From Clostridiales bacterium (GTDB lineage Bacteria; Bacillota; Clostridia; Oscillospirales; Oscillospiraceae), in assembly GCA_022764045.1 (NCBI GenBank), contig JALERU010000049.1, forward strand, positions 1 through 64,000: a stretch of 64,000 bases of DNA, in the 5' to 3' direction. The notes below the pieces were generated by a model that made no database searches, was not told the origin of the DNA, and saw nothing but the letters and a program-made list of their open reading frames with translations. A program made the position numbers and the translations under genes. The stretch's first letter is position 1; every line of letters starts with the position of its first letter. Shown piece after piece: positions 24,209 through 33,200 of the stretch.

Positions 24209-24622
24209 ATGCTTGATACAATACCTAACGAAGAAGAAATGACAGCTTTAGTTGGAAAATCTCTATATGATGTATGGAAGAAGTTATGTGCTTTCATTGA
24301 TGAACAATATGACATGGATTGTTTGTGGAATAACGGCGGTAAAGCATGGAAATATGAATATAAATATCGTCGGGGCGGTAAAACACTGTGCACGTTATAT
24401 GCAAGAGAAAACTGTGTGGGTTTTATGATTATCTTAGGGAAAGACGAACGGTTAAAATTTGAAGCAGATAGGGAAAATTACGCAAAAGAAGTTCAAGAAA
24501 TATATGACGAAGCTCAAACTTACCATGATGGGAAATGGATCATGTTTGAGCCAGTGGATACTTCTTTGTTTCATGATTTCATTCGACTGTTGAGAATCAA
24601 AAGAAAGCCAAACAGAAAGTAA
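24209..24622 (+). CDS. DUF3788 family protein
   Basis: This 137-residue soluble protein resembles DUF3788, with a WNNGGKAWKYEYKYRRGGKTLCTLY core and a GFMIILGKDERLKFE strand. No function is established for the family. The ATG at 24209 follows taggaggt; the track start 39 nt earlier lacks a site. The gene is visibly AT-rich compared with the GC-rich genes on both sides, and it is the only gene inside the guaA-end insertion, both signs of transfer. The C-terminus is basic (RIKRKPNRK). Confidence 0.7.
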   Translation: MLDTIPNEEEMTALVGKSLYDVWKKLCAFIDEQYDMDCLWNNGGKAWKYEYKYRRGGKTLCTLYARENCVGFMIILGKDERLKFEADRENYAKEVQEIYDEAQTYHDGKWIMFEPVDTSLFHDFIRLLRIKRKPNRK

Positions 24623-24709
24623 AGTTACTATTGAATCATACAATATCTGGTTTATTTGGCTGATTTATTGCATCTTATTGGTATAAGCCATTTCTAACTT
24701 CCAGTTTGC

Positions 24710-24720
24710 TGAGTGGGAGT
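24710..24720 (+). repeat. att-like direct repeat, right copy
   Basis: The sequence is identical to the 11 bp at the guaA end. It is followed by AA, so the copy reads through to a TAA stop in the guaA frame. Confidence 0.65.
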
Positions 24721-24725
24721 AAATC

Positions 24726-24769
24726 GCAACGCCCCAAAAGTCTTTCTGCCTTGGTTTTTGGGGCGTTGC
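24726..24769 (+). terminator. Hairpin, probable ancestral guaA terminator
   Basis: gcaacgccccaaaa pairs perfectly with ttttggggcgttgc over 14 bp. The T-run after it is poor. Its position after the second att-like copy suggests it once ended the guaA transcript. Confidence 0.6.
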
Positions 24770-24935
24770 TCTCATCTGGAATCATTGCCACTATACTTAT
24801 TGGAGCCTTTTTATATTCCTTACAGACATGTTTGACATGGAGTAACAGCTTGCGTCCATCCGAAGTCCGCCGAACCAGGATCTGGTTTCCAAGTCTACAA
24901 AGAGAACTGCTCTAAAAAATTGTGCAAAATCGCTT

Positions 24936-24964
24936 TTGCATTTTGGAAACCAAGGTGATATATT
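24936..24964 (+). promoter_or_regulatory. Promoter of the MATE-kinase gene with operator-like palindrome
   Basis: TTGCAT, a 17-bp spacer and TATATT predict a start near 24971, 148 nt before the coding ATG. The spacer contains TTGG-AAA-CCAA, and the -35 overlaps a TGCAAAA-TCGC-TTTTGCA hairpin. A distant copy of GGTTTCCAA lies near 24885. These may be binding sites for a regulator. Confidence 0.6.
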
Positions 24965-24993
24965 GTCTTAGAACTAAATATGGGTGATAAACG

Positions 24994-25091
24994 ACACATG
25001 TTGCGCAATGCGCGTAAATCTGATTACGGTACAACAGCGGTTTCATGTGTTCGTGTTTTTACAGCACATGGCTCCCCATGTGCTGTTTTTT
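24994..25091 (+). promoter_or_regulatory. Transcription attenuator in the MATE-kinase leader
   Basis: Four complementary segments are in order: 1 acacatg (24994-25000), 2 catgtgt (25044-25050), 3 acagcacatgg (25061-25071) and 4 ccatgtgctgt (25076-25086). Segments 3 and 4 form a perfect 11-bp stem with a CTCC loop and six T residues, a full intrinsic terminator. Segment 2 can pair with 1 (7 bp) or with 3 (6 bp), the alternative that would prevent termination. Open frames run through the leader from ATG at 24980 and from ATG at 25008. This is the geometry of ribosome-mediated attenuation used by antibiotic-inducible genes. Confidence 0.7.
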
Positions 25092-25118
25092 GTTGCCCAT
25101 CAACAAGGAGGAGACAAC

Positions 25119-27083
25119 ATGCAAGAAAGCAACTATTTGGGAACAGAACGTCCGGGAAAATTGTTAAGGCAATTTGCGATCCCATGTATTTTTTCCCTGA
25201 TCATCTCATGCCTTTATAACATCGTTGACCAGATCTTTGTCGGAAACGGCGTCGGTTATTTGGGAAACGCCGCAACGGGCGTAATCTTCCCCATTACCGT
25301 CATCGGCTGGGGCGCGTCTCTGCTCTTCGGTGACGGCGCCGCCGCTTCGCTGAGCGTGTCTCTGGGTCGAAATGAGACCAAGAATATCCACCGAAGCGTC
25401 GGTAACAGCGTGCTGGGCTCTTTCCTTTCCGGCGTTGTCATCATTGTTATCTGCTATTTGTTTGGCGACTCCCTGCTGTTGTTGATTGGCGCCACTGACG
25501 CCAACTTAGCACTTGCCCATGACTACGGCTTTATCATCTACGCCATGATGCCCCTGGCCCTGGTCCAGAACACCCTGGCCTCCATCATCCGGGCAGACGG
25601 CAGTCCCCGCTACGCCATGGGTGCGATGCTAGTGGGCGCTGTTTTGAATATTATCGGCGATCCCGTGGCCATCTTTGTCTTGGATCTGGGCATCAAGGGC
25701 GCCGCTTACGCTACCATCATCGGGCAGTTTGTCAGCTTCCTGATCTGCGTTGCCTATTTGAGAAAGAGCAAATCTTTCCGCCTCTCTCTGGCCAGCTTCT
25801 GGCCGGACTTCACCCAGCTCAAGCGGGTCATGGCTCTGGGTACTTCCAGCTTTTTGACCCAGCTCTCCATTGTCATCATCACCGTGATTAACAACATTCT
25901 TCTGGTGAGCTATGGCGCTCAGTCCGTCTACGGCGAGGACATTCCCCTGGCAGCCTTCGTGGTCATTATGAAGCTCTTCCAGATTGTGCTGAACATTGCC
26001 ATCGGCATCGCCGCCGGCGCCCAGCCCATTGTGGGGTATAACTACGGCGCGGGGAACTATGACCGGGTCAAGACGCTGTTAAAGCTCATCCTCAAATGGA
26101 CAGCCATCGTCTGTGTGATCTGTACCGTCTTCTTTGAGGCCATTCCCTTGGTGTTTATCCGCATGTTCGGAGCCGATGGGGAACTGTACACCCAGTTTGC
26201 CGTCCAGTGCCTGCGGATCTACCTTGCCCTCATTCTCTTTACTTGCCTCCAGAAGGTGTGCGCCATCTTCCTGCAGTCCATTGGCCACGCCAAAACGGCG
26301 GCTCCCCTGTCTGTGCTGCGGGACCTTTTCCTTATCATCTTCTCCCTGATCCTGCCCAGGAAGGTAGGGGTCACCGGCATTTTCTGGGCGGCTCCCACAG
26401 CGGATCTCATCGCCATCGGCATCACTGCCGCCGTCATGGTTCGGCTGTGGAAGCAGTTGGGAACCCAAGAGACCCCCTCCGGCGAGGCCGACGCTCCGAT
26501 TCTCCAACCCTCCAAGCCCGGCATCATTCTCACCATTTCCCGGGAGCACGGCTCCGCCGGCAAACGCATTGGCCAAATGGTGGCGGAAAAAATGGGGGTT
26601 CCCTGCTATTACAAGGAAATGATTGCCCTGGCCGCAAAAGAAAGCGGCCTGTCGAAAGGCTTTATTTCCAGCATCGACTCCGACGAAAATGCCGTCATGA
26701 AGGAGCTGTATTTAAGCACAAACGTCATCCAGCAGGCCATCACCGCCCAAGACCAAGCCATCAAGCAGATTGCGTCCATGGGCGCCTGCGTCATCATCGG
26801 TCGGGCCGCAGATTATGTACTCCGAAACCACAAAAACGTGGTTCGCGTATTTATTTACGCGCCGGAGGAATACCGGATCAACAAGGTGATGGAGATGTAC
26901 GGCGACACAAGAGAGGAAGGCAAACGGAGCATCGCCCGTTCTGACTCTGCCCGGTCCGCTTACTACAAGAGCATCTCCGGTCGGGCATGGGGTGACCCCC
27001 ACGAGTATGATCTCTGTGTCAACAGCTCCATTGGGATCGACGCCACGGCAAACTTGATCTGCGATTACTTCAATGGCATGTAA
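25119..27083 (+). CDS. MATE efflux transporter fused to a cytidylate-kinase-like domain
   Basis: This 654-residue protein has two parts. Residues 1-450 form a MATE-family antiporter with about twelve membrane segments, starting LLRQFAIPCIFSLIISCLYNIVDQIFVG and containing GAQPIVGYNYGAGN. Residues 465-654 form a cytosolic P-loop kinase-like domain: ISREHGSAGKRIGQMVAEKMG, ACVIIGRAADYVL, VFIYAP and an arginine-rich lid, as in cytidylate-kinase-like proteins. The transporter should use Na+ or H+ to export cationic or drug-like compounds; the kinase domain may phosphorylate a small molecule or sense a nucleotide. The ATG at 25119 follows aaggaggag. The reading frame stays open back to 24984, so a 37-45 residue extension is formally possible. 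Confidence 0.88.
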   Translation: MQESNYLGTERPGKLLRQFAIPCIFSLIISCLYNIVDQIFVGNGVGYLGNAATGVIFPITVIGWGASLLFGDGAAASLSVSLGRNETKNIHRSVGNSVLGSFLSGVVIIVICYLFGDSLLLLIGATDANLALAHDYGFIIYAMMPLALVQNTLASIIRADGSPRYAMGAMLVGAVLNIIGDPVAIFVLDLGIKGAAYATIIGQFVSFLICVAYLRKSKSFRLSLASFWPDFTQLKRVMALGTSSFLTQLSIVIITVINNILLVSYGAQSVYGEDIPLAAFVVIMKLFQIVLNIAIGIAAGAQPIVGYNYGAGNYDRVKTLLKLILKWTAIVCVICTVFFEAIPLVFIRMFGADGELYTQFAVQCLRIYLALILFTCLQKVCAIFLQSIGHAKTAAPLSVLRDLFLIIFSLILPRKVGVTGIFWAAPTADLIAIGITAAVMVRLWKQLGTQETPSGEADAPILQPSKPGIILTISREHGSAGKRIGQMVAEKMGVPCYYKEMIALAAKESGLSKGFISSIDSDENAVMKELYLSTNVIQQAITAQDQAIKQIASMGACVIIGRAADYVLRNHKNVVRVFIYAPEEYRINKVMEMYGDTREEGKRSIARSDSARSAYYKSISGRAWGDPHEYDLCVNSSIGIDATANLICDYFNGM

Positions 27084-27148
27084 TTTTACCACTAGGCCAT
27101 CCTTTGCATCCGGCGCGACACATCCCCTTTCCCCGTAATTTGCCCAGC

Positions 27149-27208
27149 AAAAGCCCCCTCCCTGCGGTTTCGAGACGTTGTCTCGCCTGTCCGCGGGGAG
27201 GGGGCTTT
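27149..27208. terminator. Large hairpin terminator between MATE-kinase and the surface protein
   Basis: aaagccccctccctgcgg pairs with ccgcggggagggggcttt (one mismatch), enclosing an inner cgagac-GTT-gtctcg hairpin. It lies between convergent genes and probably serves both. Confidence 0.8.
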
Positions 27209-27234
27209 GTTCATGGGTTACGCCTGCAAATTCG

Positions 27235-30200
27235 TTACTTTTTCCAGGTCTCTGCCGTGTAGTCCTTGTTGATGGTGAAATCGTGCTCGGTGGTCGCCTC
27301 TGCGATCTGATACCAGGCCCAGTGGGCGTTGGTCACATCCGGGAAGACACGGCCCTCTCCCCGGTCGATGGCGTCATTGTCGCACAAGCGTCCCAGCATG
27401 CGGTTGGTCATGGTGGCGGCCTGGGCCCGGGTGATCAGGTCATCCGGCCCGAAGAGGTTGCCGCCATAGCCGCTCACCCAGCCGTAGGAGGCCACCACGT
27501 TGATGTACTGGTAAGCCCAATGGCTCTCCGGCACGTCCACAAAGGTGGTCTTGGCTGCCGTAGTCTTCTTGCCAAAGCGGGTGGCGATGGCAGAGAACTC
27601 CGCCCGGGTGATGGCCCGCTCCGGTTCATAGCGGTCGCTGCCCACGCCGTTGATCATGCCCATGGAGGCCAGGGTGTTCACCGCCTGGGCATACCAGGCG
27701 TTCTCGGGCACATCCTCAAACTGGACGGTGATGGGAACATCCTTCTTCAGCAGCAGGTTGTAGAACATCTGGGCTACCTCCGCCCGGGTAATGCTCCGCT
27801 CCGGCCCGAAGGTGCCGTTGGGATACCCAAAGAGGAAGGGGTCATGATCCTTGGTGTTCAGGATGGACGAGACCCCGGTGTCGTCGGGGGTCACCGGCTT
27901 GGGGTCCGGGTCGGGAGTGGGGGTCGGCTTCGAGCTGGAGATTTTGGTGAAGGTCACCATCACATAGGTGTCTTTGGTGATTTTCGTGATGGTATAGCTG
28001 TTTGTGCTGTCCAGCGTCACCTCTGCGCCGTTCACCGTGACCTTATCCAGTTGGTAGCCACTGTTTACGGTGACTGTGACCGTGAAATCGCTGCCATGGG
28101 CCACTGTTGCGGAAGGAGTAATGCTGCCGCCGGTACCCGCCTGGGTATAGACTTGACAGGTCTTAGTGGCAAACACGGCGTACAAGGTAGTGTCTTTGGT
28201 GATCGTGATGTTCGGATCTTGGATTGTGGTCGTACTATCTTTATTCTCTGACCAGCCACAGAACACATAGCCGTCCTTCAAATCATAGGGCTGGAGTGCC
28301 TTGATGTTCACAGTGCTGCTGGGCTTGAAGAACATTTCACTGGGCAGAGTGGCGATCTGATCTCTGGTGCTGGAGCCGGCAACTGTGAAATCGAAGTTCA
28401 TCTTGTAGAAAACGCTCATTGCCTCCGGGGTTGCCCACACGGCGAAGAGCTTGACGTCCTCACTGCCCATCAGGAAGGTGCCGTCCTTACCATACAGGAT
28501 CTTCACTTGGCTGAGGTCTGTTAGGGTATCCTTATACTCTACCGTACTCCAGCCGGCGAACTGTGCGCCCTCTTTGGTCAGGTCTTTGCCCTCCAACACC
28601 TTAACGGTTTTGCCGGGGCTGTAGGTATTGTTATCTACTGGCGCCGTTCCCGTGCCGCCGTTGAGATCGTAGGTCACAGTGTGGGCCACATTCGCCGTCC
28701 ACATGGCGTACAAGGTGGTGTCGCCAGTGATCGTGAAGGTCGCGCCGGGCTGGTAGAGTGTTCCCTTCCCGTCCGCCTGGGTGTTCCAACCGTTGAAGGT
28801 ATAGTCCTCGCGGGTCAGGCCGTTTTTGACGGTGACAGTGGCGTCCTTTTGGTACGCTGTATTGTCCGTGGGAACAGTAACACCTTCTGCGCCGTTTGCT
28901 TTATAGGTCACAGTGAAGGTTTTGTTTGCCGTCCACTGGGCCATAAAGGTTACATTGGCATCACCAACCGTATAGGTTTTAGTACCATTCTTGCCATAGA
29001 CTGTATCCTCCCCGTCGATTTTCCAACCGTCGAAGGTGTAGCCCTCGCGGGTGGGTTCGTCGGTAACGATAGTGTGCGTCGCATCCTTTCCAAGGAGGAA
29101 AGCGGTCGATGCGATCTTACTATCCTCGCCGCCGTTGGCCCGGTAGGACAACAGGCGGTGGGTAAGGAGCAGTTCATTCTTGACCCACAGCGGGGATAGA
29201 TCCACGTTGTCTGTCAGGGTTAAACTCTCTCCCGGCTGATACAGATGACCCAGGTCGCCGTCACCGATGTCCTCTGCGGTGTTAAAGATTTTTTCTTTCT
29301 CACCAGGCGTCCAGCCCAGGAAGGTGTAGCCCTCTTTCGTTAAGCCCTCAGAGCTTCTCAGTTCCACCGGATTACCGCGCTCCACAGGCTCGCTTTCTTC
29401 TGTCGTACTATCCGACAGATGGTACGTCACCTTAACCTTTCCGATCTCTGTCCACACAGCGGTGAGGGTGGTATCGCCAGTGATCGTGAAGGTCTGGCCG
29501 GGTTGGTATGTCGTGTCGTTCAACTTCCAGCCGGCAAAAGTGTAACCATCGCGGGTCGGGCCCTTTAGAACGGTGACAGTGGTATCAGGTAGGTATTGGC
29601 CGTTGTCCGTAGGTCCATCCTGGCCGCCATTGGCCTCATAGGTCACAGTATACCTGGCTTCCTCATAGTCCGGCTTGCCGTTGCCATTCTCATCCTTCGC
29701 CCACAGGGCGTAGAGGGTGGTGTACTTCGTTACGCCATCAGGTTTTTTTACCTCGTATTCACTGCCAGGCAAATGATTCACTTTCGGGGGTGTCGTCAGT
29801 AACTTCTCCGGATTTTCCGTCCACCCCAGGAACACTGCACCATTGCGTGTTGGAGCATCATTTTGTGCACCTGCCAGTATGACCTTGTCACCGACCTTAC
29901 ACTCCTGCGCGGCGGGCGCGCCAACACCGCCGTTGGCGTCGTAGATCAGCAGGATATTGCCCTCCAGGAAGTCGGGGACTTCATTGTTGTCGCTGTCCGC
30001 GCCCCACACAGGGTACAGGTTGAAGGCCCCGTTGCTGGGGTTGCCCACATAGAAGCTGGCGCCTGTGGCATACACGCTGCCCAGCTTCACATAGTCGCTG
30101 AGGTTGTCTACGGCGTATTTAACGGTGTCTTCGCCTTGCCCATTTTGGGCCTGCGCCGTGGGGGTCCAGCCCATGAAGACATACTCCACATTGTCTTTCT

Positions 30201-33200
30201 TATACGTCAGGCTCCCCTCGTCTTTTGCCGTAGCCATCGCGCCGATGAGATAGGTCTGATCGTCCGTGGGAGGGGTACCCGTAGCAATACCCTTGTCATA
30301 GACCACCTTCACCGTGCTTTGCACCACGTCTGCCCGGCCGTCTCCGTCGGTGTCGTAGCCCCAGATGGCGTAGAGGGTGGTGAGCGTTTTCTCCGGCCTC
30401 AGGGTCTGGCCGGCATAGATCATCGCGGGCAGGTTGTCGCCCTTTTTGTAGATCTTCCCGTTGTCGTTCTCCTGGGACCAGCCCACGAAGAGGACGGGAT
30501 ACTCTTTGTCACCCACTGTGCTCTTATCGTGGGTCATGCCGCTGCCCGAAGCCACGCTGAAGGTTCCCTGGCTGTGGGCATCCGCAGGCAGACTCTCGGC
30601 ATTGCCGCCGTTGGCGTCGTACTTCAGGGTGTACTGCATGGGGCCGATTTGGAACGTTTTTGTTGTGGTCCCGGTGTAGTTGCCCATGCCGGTGATGGTA
30701 ACTTTGGCCGTGGCCCCGGGCTGGACGTTGTCGGTAACGCTAATGGTGTAGTCTTTGCCGAGTTCCAGCGTTTTCTCGCCGTCCTCGATAGTCAGCTTGG
30801 GTACCACAGCGTTGCCGGTGTAAGGTTGCTCTGGAATAGCGGAAACCATACTGTTTTCGATTGTCTTTGGTGTGACCACTACTGTGGTAGAACCAAAAGC
30901 AGCAGTCGGCGTATCTCCAACTGTATCGCTATACTCAGCCTGGATTACGTAAGTACCCGCATCACCAGTTTTGAACGAAGCTATATCATCCGTTTTTGTT
31001 ACCTCGATAGTTTGGCTACTTCCCGCCGTTGGATAACAAATTACAGTGTAGCTTGCAGCAGAAGTCACATCCTTCTCACCAAACATTGCTGTCAGCGTTG
31101 CGGTTCCTCCGTCTGGGTTGTAGACCCCACCGCCATTCGCAGTCAGTGCAAGGTAGCTTCCCTCCTTTACCACCATGAAGGGCAGTTTGATGCTTTTGCT
31201 ATAGTTGGTTCCCTTAGCAGTTACTATAGCATAATAGCTGCCTACCGAATCTTGTGTAATTGCTGTATTGGGTCCGACTTCGGTTCCGTCCTGCTTATAA
31301 TATTTCACAGTAAAATGTGTATTCGGATCAAGCTTCTCAGACCCTTTCTCCTTCCAGTAAGTCACCTCCGGCACAGGCCAGGTTGCTCCATCCTTTGCCT
31401 CTACATAGGCAATGGTAGCAACAATGCGCTCTGCGGCGGTTTGATTCCCGGTGCCAATCGCTTTCTTCTGGATCGTCAACACCGGGTTATCCTTTAGCTC
31501 ACTATTCTTCAAATGAATCGTATAGTTTGGCCCAGCCGAAAGGGTGCTGCCTTCATCCAGGTTCAGCGCATAAGTACCTGCGTTCTCGCCAGCAACTCTG
31601 CCCGGTTTCCCGGTGACATTGATTCCTTGAAGTGGTTTATACTCACTGGGATCGTCTACTCCACCTTCTTCTGTAGACTTTTCGTACACCTCATAGCTAT
31701 ACTCCGGGTCATTCTCACCATAGACCTTTACGGTGTTCCCCACCGCCACATAGATGTCCTTGGGCTCGATCTCAAACTTCACCGCCCGGCTGCCGGTGTA
31801 GTTGCCGGCGCCCACGAGCACTGCCGTGGCCGTACCCGCGTTGGTGTTGTCGATATAGGTCAGGTTGTAGTCGGTCCCGTAGGTCAGCTCTGCGTGCGGC
31901 GTAAGCCCACCGGTGCTCAGTCCAGCGTAGGTAACATCATTTAGGCCGCCGCTAAAGGTAATCGCTTTGCCAGTGTAGGTCTTCCCCGCAATAGGATCGA
32001 CCTTCACATCGGTAGTACCACCGTCGGTATTCCCTTCCGCCAAATCCTTGGCCTTCACCGTAAAGGTCGCCTCACCAAACGCCCCCGCATAGTTCCCCGT
32101 GCCGTTGACGTGGATGGTGTAGGTACCCGCGTTGATAAACTCTGTGGAAGCGCTGGCAAATGTCTCGCTCTCCGTCACCGTTTTCCCGGTGGTGTCGGTG
32201 TAACTGTAGGTCATGGAGTAGTTGTTGCTGTTGAGGGCCGCGCCGCCCTCGGTCTTTACGGTAACCTTGGGCCGGTAGGCGTCGGCCTTATAGGTGACCT
32301 GATTGTCGGGGATCTCCACCTGCAACGTCTTGCCGGCGGTCACCACGGAGAAGGTCTGCTCCAGCTGGTTGGTGTAGTTCCCCATGCCGGTGATGACCAC
32401 CTTATACTCTCCCACCGCAATGGGCGCAGCGGAGAGCTGCGACCAGTTGGGGGTCTCCGTTGTCCCGTTGTTCCGATAGTAGGTCAGCGTGTAGTCCCTG
32501 CTCTCATGGAGGGTCTGGGTGCCCAGAGAGGCCAGTGGCGCTTGGAAGGTCAGGCTCTCCAGCGGGGTCACGGGGTAGCCGGTGTACTCCACCTGGTTTT
32601 TGCAGGTTACCTTAATCCCATCGGCGGGCTGTTCCGGCTTGGGGTCGTCATCCTCCACCTCGCACAGGCTCTTGGGATGGATGGAAAACATGGTGTCGCT
32701 GGACACGGTAAGGATGTAGTTCGGCCCTGCGGTGAAGGTGTTCAGGGAGTAATAGTAGTTGCCCACGTCCTCGCCTTCCGCGCGGTAGAGGGTGCCAGTG
32801 GGATAGTTCTCCGGTTTCTCTTCATCATAGAGGAAGAACCCAGACTCGCCAATTTCCCCGGCCGCGCCGTCCCGTTCATTTTCGCCCACCAGGGTGCTTA
32901 GGTTTGTTTCATAGGTAAACGTGGGGATGTCGTCGCCGTAAATCTTGCTGTTGTCCTTCACCGTAACCGTCACCGGCCGGGGGGTGACGCGCATAAAGAA
33001 GTAGCCAAACTTGTTCGGGTCTTTCTCCTGGGTCATCTTCACCACATAGCCGCCCATGTCCAGGATCTTGTATTTTGCGGGGACTAGGGTACTATCATCT
33101 CCGTCGCTGGTTTTGTAATAATCCTCCAAGCTGGCGATCTTCACCTCGTAGTTGTCAAAGCTGGGCTCCAACCGGTTTGCCTCTCTCTTCACTTCCTCAA

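Larger units (their letters stand above)
24061..24720. mobile_element. Short AT-rich insertion at the guaA 3' end
   Basis: The segment between the two 11-bp repeats holds one terminator and one AT-rich gene (DUF3788). The right copy reads GAG TGG GAG TAA, so it would also complete guaA, and a terminator hairpin follows 5 nt after that stop. The most economical reading is that the right side is the ancestral guaA end and the left end was supplied by the insertion. No integrase or excisionase is visible, so it would be a deletion remnant or a cargo that needs a helper. Confidence 0.6.

Noticed and set aside
24706-24915. Plus-strand ORF of 69 aa
   Set aside because: It begins inside the right att-like repeat, runs through a terminator hairpin, and has no ribosome binding site.
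28400-30660. Repeated DNA within the surface-protein gene as a possible CRISPR-like array
   Set aside because: The repeats are degenerate, in frame and encode InlB/Flg_new modules of about 70-80 residues; no constant short repeat with unique spacers.
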